Source: Mycolicibacterium sp. CBMA 234 (lineage in GTDB: Bacteria; Actinomycetota; Actinomycetes; Mycobacteriales; Mycobacteriaceae). Taken from it: a DNA stretch of 64,000 bases. The position numbers and the translations under genes were made by a program. The notes beneath the pieces are model-generated. The model was not told where the DNA came from. It ran no database searches and saw only the letters and a program-made list of their open reading frames with translations. Positions 33,710 through 41,812 of this stretch are shown in pieces (the stretch's first letter is position 1; each line of letters opens with the position of its first letter). Location: assembly GCF_009729415.1 (NCBI RefSeq), contig NZ_MPKW01000024.1, positions 186,001-250,000 on the forward strand. Direction: 5' to 3'.

Positions 33710-34956
33710 TAGCGAATGGTAAACGGCACCGACTGTGGACGTCGTACGTAGCTGCCACCGGCCCACTCGATGTTGTCTTCATCGACGGTGAATTCCGGTA
33801 TCCGGGCGAGCAGTTCGGTCAGTGCGACCCGGGACTGCATCCGGGCGGCCGCAGCGCCGAGACAGTGGTGCGCGCCGTGGCTGAAGGTCAGGATGTTGCG
33901 CGGATTGCGGGTGACATCCAGTTCGGCTGCGTTCGCTCCGTACTGCCGCTCGTCGTGGTTGCCCGACCCGTACAGCAGCAGCGCCTTGCGGCCGGCTGGA
34001 ATGGTGCTGTCGCCGATCGTCACATCGCGCGTCGTGGTGCGGGCCAGGCCCTGCACCGGCGAGGTCAGGCGCAGCAGTTCGTCCACGGAATCCGGGATGA
34101 GGTCAGGGTTTTCGACCAGCAGCCGTCGCTGCTCGGGGTGCCGGTGCAGGAGTTGCACCGAACCGCCCAGCATCCCTGTGGTGGTGTCGTTGCCACCGGT
34201 GACCATGGTGAATGTGAACGCGAGGATCGACAGCACGCCGGAGATGTCGCCGTCGGCGCCGATGCCTGCGGCGACCAGATGCGAAACCGTATCGTCCTCA
34301 GGCTCTTTGCGCCGGCGCTCGATGAGCGCGGTGAAGTACCCCATCATGTCGCCGAGCGCGCTGCCCAGTGTCTCCAGCGCACCGCCGAGGCCGCCCTCAG
34401 CGGTGTTGGCCGCAACGATGGCTTCGGTCCAGCCGTCGAACTGGTCGCGGTCCTCCTCGGGCACGCCCAGGTAGTGCGCGACGACCATCGAGGGCAGCGG
34501 TTTGAACAGCTCCGTCACGATGTCGCCGCCGCCGGCGGCCTTCAGCTTCTCCAGCCGCTGCACGACGAACTCGCGCACCTTGGGTTCGACGGCTTCGACC
34601 TGCCGCGGGGTGAAGCCGCGCGACACCAGCTTGCGGAAATCGGTGTGCACCGGCGGGTCGGTCATTACCATCGGCGGGTTGTCTTGCAGGCCAATGAGTT
34701 CCAGCTCGCCGTAGTTGACGGTCAAGCCCTGCGCTGAGGAGAACGTCTCGTGGTCGCGTGCGGCAGTCCAGATGTCAGCGTGCCGGGACAGCACGTAGTA
34801 GTCGTGGCTCGGGTTGTCGGCGGGCACCACGTGGTGCACGGGATCGTGATCACGCAGCGCGCGGTACATCGTCCAGGGGTCGGCCCACCCGGCGGCGTCG
34901 GCAAGCTGGAACGCTACGGGGGAGTCGGAAGTCTCGTGAGACAAAATCGCCGTCAT
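33709..34956 (-). CDS. cyp130: Cytochrome P450 CYP130
   Basis: 415 residues from ATG 34956. P450 landmarks: I-helix MVTGGNDTTTG (oxygen-activating acid/Thr pair), ExxR segment DELLRLTSP, and the heme-binding loop FSHGAHHCLGAAAARMQ with the proximal Cys (about residue 364). Position next to the TetR gene and the FAD oxidase matches Rv1256c (CYP130). CYP130 binds aryl/azole ligands and N-demethylates dextromethorphan in vitro; physiological substrate not established. Electrons come from ferredoxin/reductase partners encoded elsewhere. A SigA-type promoter (34963-34991) would give a leaderless mRNA. Confidence 0.93.
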   Translation of the reverse strand: MTAILSHETSDSPVAFQLADAAGWADPWTMYRALRDHDPVHHVVPADNPSHDYYVLSRHADIWTAARDHETFSSAQGLTVNYGELELIGLQDNPPMVMTDPPVHTDFRKLVSRGFTPRQVEAVEPKVREFVVQRLEKLKAAGGGDIVTELFKPLPSMVVAHYLGVPEEDRDQFDGWTEAIVAANTAEGGLGGALETLGSALGDMMGYFTALIERRRKEPEDDTVSHLVAAGIGADGDISGVLSILAFTFTMVTGGNDTTTGMLGGSVQLLHRHPEQRRLLVENPDLIPDSVDELLRLTSPVQGLARTTTRDVTIGDSTIPAGRKALLLYGSGNHDERQYGANAAELDVTRNPRNILTFSHGAHHCLGAAAARMQSRVALTELLARIPEFTVDEDNIEWAGGSYVRRPQSVPFTIR

Positions 34957-34962
34957 GTCTTA

Positions 34963-34991
34963 TATGTACGGCGGTTGGCTCGACGTGTCAA
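34963..34991 (-). promoter_or_regulatory. Promoter of cyp130-tetR operon
   Basis: On the minus strand TTGACA (34991-34986) is separated by exactly 17 bp from TACATA (34968-34963), and the ATG of cyp130 starts six bases later. This is the best -35/-10 pair in the window and predicts a leaderless mRNA. GCCGT/ACGGC arms (34949-34953, 34967-34971) around the start could be part of a TetR operator, but the match is short. Confidence 0.6.
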
Positions 34992-35002
34992 TGCCCAGTC
35001 GG

Positions 35003-36367
35003 CTAGATGCCTGCGCCCGGGTTGAGGATGTTGTCTGGATCCAACGCTGCTTTGATCCGGCGATTGAGCTCCATGGCTTCGGGCCCGAGTTGCCCGGCCA
35101 GCCACGGCCGCTTCAGCCGGCCGACGCCGTGTTCGCCGGTGATGGTGCCGCCCAAAGACACTGCCAGGTCCATGATTTCGCCGAACGCGAGGTTGGCCCG
35201 TCGGGTGTTCTCGGCGTCGTTCGGGTCGTGAACGATCAGCGGGTGCGTGTTGCCGTCTCCGGCATGCGCGATCACCGAGATCAGCAGCTCGTGCTTCGCC
35301 GCGATCTCTTCTACCCCTGCGACCAGGTCCGCCAATGCGGGTAGGGGCACCCCGACGTCCTCCAGAAGCAGCGGGCCCTTGGCCTCGACCGCCGGGATGG
35401 CGAACCGCCGGGCCGCCACGAAGGCTTCGCCCTCGTCCGGATCGTCGGTCATGAACACTTCGGTGGCACCGGCTTCGGTGAATACCCGGGCCATGTATTC
35501 GGTGTCCTCGACGCCCGCCGCGCCGCGATCGTCGGAGGCGGCGACCAGCATTGCTTTGGCGCTGCGATCCAGGCCCATCTTGAGTTTGTCCTCCACCGCG
35601 TTGATCGCGACGTCGTCCATGAACTCCAGCATCGACGGGCGAATACGGCCGGTGATGGTCACCACCGCGTCGGCCGCTGCGCGCACCGAATCGAAGCTGG
35701 CCACCACGGTGCAGCCACGGTGTTGTGGTGGCAGCAGCCGGAGTGTCGCCTCGGTGACGACGCCCAGCGTGCCCTCGCTGCCGACGAACAGCTTGGTAAG
35801 GCTCAGTCCCGCAACATCTTTCAATCGCGGACCGCCCAGCCGAACCGCGGTGCCGTCGGCCAGCACCACCTCCAGGCCCAGGATGTAGTCGGTGGTGACG
35901 CCGTATTTCACGCAGCACAGCCCACCGGCATTGGTCGCGACATTGCCGCCGATGCTGCATATTTCGAACGACGACGGGTCGGGCGGGTACCAGAGGCCAT
36001 GAGCGGCAACGGCTTTCTTCACCTCGGCGTTGAGCAGTCCAGGCTGGACGACAGCGGTGCGGGTCGCGGTATCAACGACGATGCCCCGCATCCTTTCGGT
36101 GGTGAGGACGATCCCGCCGTCGACCGCGGTCGCGCCGCCGGACAGGCTGGTGCCTGCACCGCGCGGTACCACCGCAATCTTGTGTGCGCTGGCCCAGCGC
36201 AGGATCGTCTGGACTTCCTCGGTGGTCCGCGGCCGCACGACGGCGATGGGCGTGCCGGCGTCCGGATCCTGGGCGCGGTCCTGGCGGTAGGACGCCACGA
36301 TGTCCGGATCGGTGACGACAGCGTCGTCGGGGAGGTCGGCGATGAGGCTTGGCAGCGCGGAGTGCAC
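35003..36367 (-). CDS. FAD-linked oxidase, GlcD type (Rv1257c-like)
   Basis: 454 residues from GTG 36367. FAD domain with VVPRGAGTSLSGGATAVDGGIVL, PSSFEICSIGGNVATNAGG and GSEGTLGVVTEATLRL. C-terminal FAD-oxidase domain with HAGDGNTHPLIVHD and TGEHGVGRLKRPWLAGQLG. Oxidises a 2-hydroxy acid such as glycolate or D-lactate with electrons passed to quinone or another acceptor. The length is within one residue of Rv1257c. Only moderate resemblance to the other oxidase at 24671-26023, so they are older paralogues. Confidence 0.91.
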   Translation of the reverse strand: MHSALPSLIADLPDDAVVTDPDIVASYRQDRAQDPDAGTPIAVVRPRTTEEVQTILRWASAHKIAVVPRGAGTSLSGGATAVDGGIVLTTERMRGIVVDTATRTAVVQPGLLNAEVKKAVAAHGLWYPPDPSSFEICSIGGNVATNAGGLCCVKYGVTTDYILGLEVVLADGTAVRLGGPRLKDVAGLSLTKLFVGSEGTLGVVTEATLRLLPPQHRGCTVVASFDSVRAAADAVVTITGRIRPSMLEFMDDVAINAVEDKLKMGLDRSAKAMLVAASDDRGAAGVEDTEYMARVFTEAGATEVFMTDDPDEGEAFVAARRFAIPAVEAKGPLLLEDVGVPLPALADLVAGVEEIAAKHELLISVIAHAGDGNTHPLIVHDPNDAENTRRANLAFGEIMDLAVSLGGTITGEHGVGRLKRPWLAGQLGPEAMELNRRIKAALDPDNILNPGAGI

Positions 36368-36466
36368 GTCGCAAGTCTAGGAGTCGGGCTCCCACCTGCG
36401 GCGGCCTTGCTGCGACGCGCGTCATGTGCCACGCATATTAATCCCGTGTAACGCTCGTGTTACAGG

Positions 36467-36482
36467 TACGCTCGACAGTGTG
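36467..36482 (+). promoter_or_regulatory. Leaderless promoter of the 115-residue hypothetical gene
   Basis: TACGCT (36467-36472) lies seven bases before GTG 36480. The GTAAC-N6-GTTAC inverted repeat just upstream (about 36448-36463) could be an operator. Confidence 0.4.
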
Positions 36483-36827
36483 TACAGCAAGGCCCTGTTG
36501 GCCGAGATCGAGGCGTTGCGCGACAGCAGTCGCGGGGCGCACGTGTCTGCAACGGCCATCGAGCTCCATGTACGCAGCGTCTATCGCAGTGTCCGTACCC
36601 GCCGCCCGTCGTTCGTGTCCGATGCGAGCCTGGATGTCATCGCTCCTGGTTCGGTGACAACCATTGCGGCACTGGAACTTTGGACGGCCGGCCTGTGGCA
36701 GCGGGTGCCGGGTGGTTATCTGATCGACGACACCGAGTTGATCGCCCACCTGTCTGCCGGCCCGGTTCGGCGCTTGGCGCGCAGGGTATGGAAGCGCCTC
36801 AACAACGGGTCGGTCATCCCGTTCTAG
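36480..36827 (+). CDS. Conserved hypothetical protein, 115 residues
   Basis: Read from GTG 36480 because a -10-like TACGCT lies seven bases upstream; longer in-frame starts exist but lack a signal. A basic, helix-rich soluble protein: YSKALLAEIEALRDSS, SATAIELHVRSVYRSVRTRRP, ALELWTAGLWQRVPGGYLIDDTELI, VRRLARRVWKRLNNGS. The GLWQRVPGGYLIDD segment resembles small proteins often seen in actinobacterial mobile regions, but the match is only a visual impression. It converges with the TetR gene, overlapping it by 14 bp. Function unknown. Confidence 0.6.
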   Translation: MYSKALLAEIEALRDSSRGAHVSATAIELHVRSVYRSVRTRRPSFVSDASLDVIAPGSVTTIAALELWTAGLWQRVPGGYLIDDTELIAHLSAGPVRRLARRVWKRLNNGSVIPF

Positions 36828-37452
36828 CTGGCCCGGCAGTCGCCCGGACGCCGCGTAGCGCAGCAAACAACAGGTCGTTGAGCAAGTCGATGAGGTGCTC
36901 TCGGTCGACGGTGATGGCCCCGACGAGGACCGCGGTCATCGCCTCGGATACCCCGCCGATCACGAACTGGGCAGCCAGGCGCAGTTCGACTGACTGCGGG
37001 TCATTATCCGAACCGCTCAGGCCTGCGATGATTCCGCCGAATCGCTGAGCTTCGGCTAGTCGGCGCGGACCGAGTGCGGCCGAGGAGGCCGACTCGATCA
37101 CGATGATGCGGCCCTTGCGGCGATCCGTCAGGAGGATGTCGGCCAGTGCGCTGAGCGCGGCGCGTGACCGTGCGCGCGGACCGCCTTCGGTGTCGGCGAT
37201 CGCCGCGAGTCCTCGTTCTTCGATTTCGGTCACTATGTCGTCGAACACTGCGACGTGCAGGTCCTCGATAGTCGGAAATGACTCGGCGAAGTAGCGGGCC
37301 GCGAGGCCGGCTTGCTCCGCAACTCCGCGGAGGGTCGTTGCGGCAATGCCTCTGGTCCCCATCAGCTCCAGGCCTGCCGCGATGAAGCGCCGCCGCCGCT
37401 CAGCGATGCGGTCGGCGCCGCTCAGTCCGCCGTAGTGCCTCGCTCCGCTCAC
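36814..37452 (-). CDS. TetR-family regulator, likely of the MpaB-type oxygenase gene
   Basis: 212 residues from GTG 37452; the frame continues upstream to 37683 but that stretch overlaps the divergent oxygenase and its promoter. HTH ATTLRGVAEQAGLAARYFAESFPTIEDLHVAVFDDIV (about 35-65) with the Tyr-Phe of TetR recognition helix. C-terminal helical domain with LRLAAQFVIGGVSEAMTAVLVG, typical of TetR_C regulators of hydrophobic ligands. Divergent from the oxygenase gene, with an ACACGTGT palindrome between. Confidence 0.87.
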   Translation of the reverse strand: MSGARHYGGLSGADRIAERRRRFIAAGLELMGTRGIAATTLRGVAEQAGLAARYFAESFPTIEDLHVAVFDDIVTEIEERGLAAIADTEGGPRARSRAALSALADILLTDRRKGRIIVIESASSAALGPRRLAEAQRFGGIIAGLSGSDNDPQSVELRLAAQFVIGGVSEAMTAVLVGAITVDREHLIDLLNDLLFAALRGVRATAGPARTG

Positions 37453-37462
37453 GAAACCAATC

Positions 37463-37480
37463 TTGACACACGTGTTGACA
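37463..37480. promoter_or_regulatory. Probable TetR operator
   Basis: ACACGTGT (37468-37475) is a perfect 8-bp palindrome set between two TTGACA copies (37463-37468, 37475-37480), 11 bp from the TetR start. The second TTGACA could be a rightward -35 for the oxygenase gene (start 37533), so bound repressor would cover both promoters. Confidence 0.5.
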
Positions 37481-37532
37481 GATGGTTGCCTGATCTCATC
37501 TATCAACGCTTGATGACAGATTGGATTCGCGC

Positions 37533-38480
37533 ATGACGAGCACGGCAGCACCCGTTGAGGCCGCAGTCGAGCCGTGGCGCCCGGGCCAGCCACATGCGGA
37601 GCTGGCCGCCGACGTTCGGTGGTGGTTGGGCTCGCCGTTGAGCCTTGGGCTGTTCGGACGCTTGGCTCTCGACCAGGTGGCATACCGTCCGATCGCCGCT
37701 GCGGTCGACTGGTCCGGGCGGTTCCAGCAGAACTTCACTGATCGAGGCATTCGGTCGCTGACCTACGGCATGTTGATGTTGTTCGGCGACGAGTCCGACC
37801 GCCGCTTCGACACGGAGGAACTCAAGCGTCTTCATGGGGGCGTGCGGGGTACCGGCAATGGCGACTTCGCGGATACCAGATTCAGCGCACTCGACCCCGA
37901 GCTGTGGAACTGGATTGCCGTCAGCTCCCTGAATCTCTTCTACCGGGGCTATATCGCGGTCTGCGGTGACGATCTCGATTCCGAGCAGCGCGAGGTCGTG
38001 TACCAGACCCTGCGGTGGATGACGAGCTATCTGGAGCTGCCCAGTGCCCGGGCCAAACTGCCCGAAACATTGGCAGACATGCTGGCGTACTACGACCGCG
38101 TCGCCGAAGAGTGCTTGGCGGACAACGCATTTCTGCAGTACGCCGACGACAGCTTCGGTTCGCTTCCAATACCCGCGTTATTGCCGAAGCAGCTGCGTCT
38201 GCTCGTTTCGCCGGTGTGGAAATTGGTGACGCCCATCGCGTTGCGAGTGCCGAAAGTGTTGGGGCAACGACATGTGCACCCGAAGATGCGTGAGCTGCTG
38301 GACATCAAAGCGACACCCTTGAGCCGACTGGAATATGCGGTGTACCTGAGGGCGACCCGGTTGGCGTGGCGGTACCTGCCGCGAGCCGTCGCCCTTGATC
38401 CGTTGGCGTACAACCGGTACCGCTACGAACGGCTGCGTTCCGCCTACCACGGCATGCAATTGGATAGCTTCGCCGCCTAG
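37533..38480 (+). CDS. MpaB/DUF2236-family oxygenase-like protein
   Basis: 315 residues from ATG 37533. The DUF2236 core is recognisable: GSPLSLGLFGRLALDQVAYRPIAAAV (with the typical Gly-Pro/leucine-rich start), FTDRGIRSLTYGMLMLFGDES, KRLHGGVRGTG, DPELWNWIAVSSLNLFYRGYI, and helices to the C-terminus. The family includes latex-clearing protein (heme b oxygenase) and the mycophenolate oxygenase MpaB. The usual HxxVxG motif is seen here as LHGGVRG; HPKMREL may supply another ligand. Controlled by the divergent TetR. Substrate unknown, probably hydrophobic. Confidence 0.83.
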   Translation: MTSTAAPVEAAVEPWRPGQPHAELAADVRWWLGSPLSLGLFGRLALDQVAYRPIAAAVDWSGRFQQNFTDRGIRSLTYGMLMLFGDESDRRFDTEELKRLHGGVRGTGNGDFADTRFSALDPELWNWIAVSSLNLFYRGYIAVCGDDLDSEQREVVYQTLRWMTSYLELPSARAKLPETLADMLAYYDRVAEECLADNAFLQYADDSFGSLPIPALLPKQLRLLVSPVWKLVTPIALRVPKVLGQRHVHPKMRELLDIKATPLSRLEYAVYLRATRLAWRYLPRAVALDPLAYNRYRYERLRSAYHGMQLDSFAA

Positions 38481-38508
38481 CCGCGCAGCCGAGGCGCAGA
38501 ATCTGGGG

Positions 38509-39327
38509 GTGCTGCCGCATCCCCGTATTGGAGAGCCGTTCCCGTCCCCGGTGCCACCCGGGACGGGGTGGCCGGGTGACCCCGCTGACGCGGACACCCC
38601 CATAGCGCGCACAGCCGCACAAGTCCGGGTCAGGGCGGGGCGCTGCACCGAACTCGCTGACCTCGATGCCCAGGTGTCGATGTGCCGCGGCTGCCCCCGC
38701 CTGGTCACCTGGCGCGAAGAGGTCGCCACCCGTGCCGTCGCCGTCCGCAAGGCATATGCGGTCGAGCCGTATTGGGGCCGGCCGGTCACGGGTTTCGGGG
38801 CGGACCGGCCACGAATCTGGGTACTAGGGTTGGCGCCGGCTGCCCACGGCGCCAACCGCACTGGCCGGGTGTTCACCGGCGACCGCTCCGGCGACTTTCT
38901 GTTCGCTTCGTTGCGCCGCGTCGGCCTGGCCAGTAGCGGCGAGAGCATCGATGCAGCAGATGGCTTGACCCTCAATAACATTCGCGTCGTCGCTGCCGTC
39001 CGCTGTGCGCCGCCGGGCAACGCGCCAACGCCCGTCGAACGCGACACCTGCGAGCCGTGGCTCGCCGCGGAGTGGCGGCTGACCGGTGGGGACGTTCGGG
39101 TTGTCGTGGCGCTCGGGGGATTTGCCTGGAAGGCGGCACTGGACCTGCTCGGGGCGGGACGGCCGTATCCCAAGTTCGGTCACGGCGCGCTGGCCGAGCT
39201 GCCCGACGGACGACAGCTCCTCGGCTGCTACCACCCGAGTCAGCAGAACACCTTCACCGGCAGACTCACCCCGGCCATGCTCGATGATGTGTTCCAGACG
39301 GCTTCCTCATTGGCAGGGGAATCGTGA
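38509..39327 (+). CDS. udgB: Uracil-DNA glycosylase UdgB (family 5)
   Basis: 272 residues from GTG 38509; no strong ribosome site, but the N-terminus LPHPRIGEPFPSPVPPGTGWPGDP agrees with Rv1259. Family 5 features: active-site GLAPAAHGANRTGRVFTGD (about residues 106-124), C-terminal HPSQQNTFTGR, and four cysteines for a 4Fe-4S cluster (MCRGC, VRCAPPG, DTCEPW). It removes uracil, hypoxanthine and ethenocytosine from DNA, without the catalytic Asp/Asn of family 1. It follows the MpaB gene by 28 bp. Confidence 0.93.
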   Translation: MLPHPRIGEPFPSPVPPGTGWPGDPADADTPIARTAAQVRVRAGRCTELADLDAQVSMCRGCPRLVTWREEVATRAVAVRKAYAVEPYWGRPVTGFGADRPRIWVLGLAPAAHGANRTGRVFTGDRSGDFLFASLRRVGLASSGESIDAADGLTLNNIRVVAAVRCAPPGNAPTPVERDTCEPWLAAEWRLTGGDVRVVVALGGFAWKAALDLLGAGRPYPKFGHGALAELPDGRQLLGCYHPSQQNTFTGRLTPAMLDDVFQTASSLAGES

Positions 39328-39353
39328 CCCGCGAGAAAGAGTTGGATTAGTTC

Positions 39354-40406
39354 GTGCAGTTGTCTGTCCTTGATCTCGTTCCGGTCCGAAGCGACCAGTC
39401 CACCGTCGACGCCTTCTCGGCCACCGTGCGCCTCGCCAAGGCCGCCGACAAGCTGGGCTATACCCGGTATTGGGTGGCCGAGCACCACAACATGCCTGCG
39501 GTCGCCGCCACCAGTCCGCCGGTGGTGCTGAGCTACCTGGCCGCCCAGACCGACCGGATCCGGCTCGGTTCCGGTGGCGTCATGCTGCCCAACCACGCCC
39601 CGCTGGCGGTCGCCGAACAGTTCGCCCTCCTGGAGGCCGCGGCCCCCGGCCGCATCGACCTCGGCGTCGGCCGGGCCCCGGGCACCGACCCGGTCACCTC
39701 GATCGCGCTGCGCGGTCCGGCCGGACGCACCGACGAGGACGTCCACCGCTTTCCCGAGTACCTCGACGACGTCGTCGCGCTGATGAGTCCGGGCGGGGTC
39801 AAGGTGTCCCTCGAGGGCCGAAACCTGTTGGATCAGAACTACATTCTCAAAGCGACCCCGGCCGCGGTGAGTCCGCCGAAGCTGTGGCTGCTCGGCTCGT
39901 CGATGTATTCGGCACACCTGGCCGCAGCCAAGGGACTGCCGTACGTATTCGCCCACCACTTCTCGGGGCAGGGCACCGAAGAAGCCCTGGCCGTCTACCG
40001 GGAAGAGTTCCGACCCAGCGAATTCGCCGACACGCCAACGACGTTCATGACCGTCAACGCGTGCGTCGCCGAGACCCGGGCCGAGGCAGAGGAGCTGATC
40101 CGGCCCAACCTTCAGATGATGGCGTGGTTGCGAACCGGCGAGCCGTTGCGCGCCTTGGACCTCGTCGAGGACTCCGCGCACAACCAGCTCACGGTGCAGC
40201 AGCAGGCCATCGTTGATAGCGGGATGGCGCGGTCAGTCGTTGGTGCTCCCGACGAAGCGGCCGACCAAATCCGGGAACTGGCAGCGCATTTCGGTGTCGA
40301 CGAAGTGATGGTCAGTCCGGTGGCCGCCGCGCGCCGGGGTTGTGATCCTGCTACCGCCCCGGCCCGCGAGACCACGCTACGACTGCTTGCCGAGCAGCTG
40401 CTCTAA
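39354..40406 (+). CDS. LLM-class flavin-dependent oxidoreductase
   Basis: 350 residues from GTG 39354. Bacterial luciferase-like TIM barrel: LSVLDLVPVRSD, ADKLGYTRYWVAEHHNMPAVAATSP, SGGVMLPNHAPLAVAEQFALLEAAAPGRIDLGVGRAPGTDP. This matches the MsnO8/YhbW-type branch that uses FMNH2 or F420. It could be a monooxygenase or reductase of an unknown substrate. It sits 26 bp after udgB and its stop overlaps the converging deazaflavin gene (CTAA, 40403-40406). Mycobacteria hold many F420 enzymes of this fold. Confidence 0.9.
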   Translation: MQLSVLDLVPVRSDQSTVDAFSATVRLAKAADKLGYTRYWVAEHHNMPAVAATSPPVVLSYLAAQTDRIRLGSGGVMLPNHAPLAVAEQFALLEAAAPGRIDLGVGRAPGTDPVTSIALRGPAGRTDEDVHRFPEYLDDVVALMSPGGVKVSLEGRNLLDQNYILKATPAAVSPPKLWLLGSSMYSAHLAAAKGLPYVFAHHFSGQGTEEALAVYREEFRPSEFADTPTTFMTVNACVAETRAEAEELIRPNLQMMAWLRTGEPLRALDLVEDSAHNQLTVQQQAIVDSGMARSVVGAPDEAADQIRELAAHFGVDEVMVSPVAAARRGCDPATAPARETTLRLLAEQLL

Positions 40407-40849
40407 CGCGGAGTCAGAGCGACCACCGGAATGGTCCGGGTGGTCCGCTTCTGGTAGCCCGCGTACCGGTTGGCGTTGTTCTTGTTGACCACCTGCCACA
40501 GCCGTGCGTAGTCCGGGTCGTCCTTGCCGACCACGCGGGCGGTAACCGGGAATCGCTTTGGCCCCACGTTGATTTCGATCTCCGGCTTGGCCTTCAAATT
40601 GAAGTACCAGCCCGGAGCCGTCGGCTCGCCGCCCTTGGATGCCACGACCAGGTAGTCGTTTCCGTCCTTGGCGTAGGTCAGTGACGTGGTGCGGGCCAGG
40701 CCGGTCTTGGCGCCGACGGTGTGCAGCAGCAGGCTGGGCGGGGTACCGGGAATGTGGTGCCCGATCCGGCCGTCGGTCTTCTGGTAGATGCGGTCATGCA
40801 GCTTCAGCATCGGGAGGCCGAGGTATCTCTCCCACAGGGGCATACTCAT
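40403..40849 (-). CDS. Deazaflavin-dependent nitroreductase family protein (Rv1261c-like)
   Basis: 148 residues from ATG 40849, overlapping the HIT stop (ATGA). Split beta-barrel Ddn-type fold: LHDRIYQKTDGRIGHHIPGTPPSLLLHTVGAKTGLARTTSLTY, ASKGGEPTAPGWYFNLKAKPEIEINVG and DYARLWQVVNKNNANRYAGYQKRT. Relatives bind F420 and reduce quinones or nitroaromatics (Ddn activates pretomanid). Actual substrate unknown. Coupled to the HIT protein as Rv1261c is to Rv1262c. Confidence 0.9.
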   Translation of the reverse strand: MSMPLWERYLGLPMLKLHDRIYQKTDGRIGHHIPGTPPSLLLHTVGAKTGLARTTSLTYAKDGNDYLVVASKGGEPTAPGWYFNLKAKPEIEINVGPKRFPVTARVVGKDDPDYARLWQVVNKNNANRYAGYQKRTTRTIPVVALTPR

Positions 40850-41292
40850 GTGTTCAAGTCTGCCTGCGGATCACCGAGGCGGGCTACCGCCTCCAGTAGG
40901 ATTTTTCCGCTGGTCTCCCGGTCCGGATCGCGGCGCAGCAGCATGCCTTTGGCGAACGACAGCTTGTCGCCGGTCTGACGCGGCACCACGTGAAGGTGGA
41001 CGTGAAACACCGTCTGAAATGCGGCTTTACCGTCGTTGATCGCAATGTTGTTGCCGTCGGCGTGCAGGCCTGACTCGCGTGATGCCTGCGCGATGCGCTG
41101 ACCGACTTTGGCCAGGCCGGCCACCACGTCCGGCGGGGTGTCGACCAGGTTTTCGTAGTGCTGCTTGGGGACTACGAGGGTGTGGCCGCGGGTGAACGGC
41201 CGGATGTCCAAGAACGCCAGGTAATCGTCGTCTTCGTAGATGCGGACGGCGGGAGCCGTCCCGGCGACGATGTCGCAAAACACACAGGCCAT
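40846..41292 (-). CDS. HIT-family hydrolase (Rv1262c-like)
   Basis: 148 residues from ATG 41292. Starts CVFCDIVAGTAPAVRIYEDDDYLAFLDI, the usual HIT opening with a CxxC, and contains the histidine triad TVFHVHLHVVPR near residue 95. Members hydrolyse nucleotide phosphoramidates or dinucleoside polyphosphates. The longer frame to 41337 is unsupported. Operon with the Ddn-like gene. Confidence 0.92.
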   Translation of the reverse strand: MACVFCDIVAGTAPAVRIYEDDDYLAFLDIRPFTRGHTLVVPKQHYENLVDTPPDVVAGLAKVGQRIAQASRESGLHADGNNIAINDGKAAFQTVFHVHLHVVPRQTGDKLSFAKGMLLRRDPDRETSGKILLEAVARLGDPQADLNT

Positions 41293-41315
41293 CAGCTCAC
41301 GGTAGGCCAGTTGGG

Positions 41316-41783
41316 TCAGACGTTGGCGGCCGCCCACTCAGACAGGCGCCGCTCGCGCTCGGCGGCGTCGACGTCTTCGACCCGCGTCATCACCGCCCAG
41401 CGCTGACCGAACGGATCGACGATCGACGCGAACCGGTCGCCGGTGACGAAAGTCTGTGCCGGCTCGCGGATTGTCGCGCCGGCCCGCTCCGCCCGGTCGA
41501 CCACGGCGTCGACGTCGGCGCAGTACAGCACCACAGAATGCGTGACGGGACCGCTGCGCGGCGGCGCCACCAACTCGTAGTCGGCGTTGGGGTCGGACAG
41601 CTGCAGCCTGCCGGTGCCGAAGTCCAGTTCGGCGTGTGCGACGGTGCCGTCGCTCGCGTCCATCTTCTCGAGCAACCGAGCACCGAACACCTCGACATAG
41701 AAATCGATGGCGGCAGCGGCACCGTCGATCACCAGGAATGGGGTGAGGCTGGTGTAGCCGTGGGGAATTGGTTGCACGCTCAT
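41316..41783 (-). CDS. VOC/glyoxalase superfamily (PhnB-like) protein
   Basis: 155 residues from ATG 41783. Two beta-alpha-beta-beta-beta modules: YTSLTPFLVIDGAAAAIDFYVEVFGARLLEKM and HSVVLYCADVDAVVDRAERAGATI, ending FASIVDPFGQRWAVMTRVEDVD, the PhnB/YdcC pattern. Most PhnB-like proteins lack a defined reaction; glyoxalase, dioxygenase or resistance function cannot be told apart. It is divergent, by only 26 bp, from an AraC-type regulator that probably controls it. Confidence 0.87.
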   Translation of the reverse strand: MSVQPIPHGYTSLTPFLVIDGAAAAIDFYVEVFGARLLEKMDASDGTVAHAELDFGTGRLQLSDPNADYELVAPPRSGPVTHSVVLYCADVDAVVDRAERAGATIREPAQTFVTGDRFASIVDPFGQRWAVMTRVEDVDAAERERRLSEWAAANV

Positions 41784-41797
41784 GGCACTTAGTTTCG

Positions 41798-41812
41798 TAG
41801 GGTCGGGGTATG
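41798..41812 (+). promoter_or_regulatory. Leaderless promoter of the AraC gene
   Basis: TAGGGT (41798-41803) with ATG 41810 six bases later. Since the divergent VOC gene starts at 41783, the two promoters must overlap in this 26-bp gap. Confidence 0.35.
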
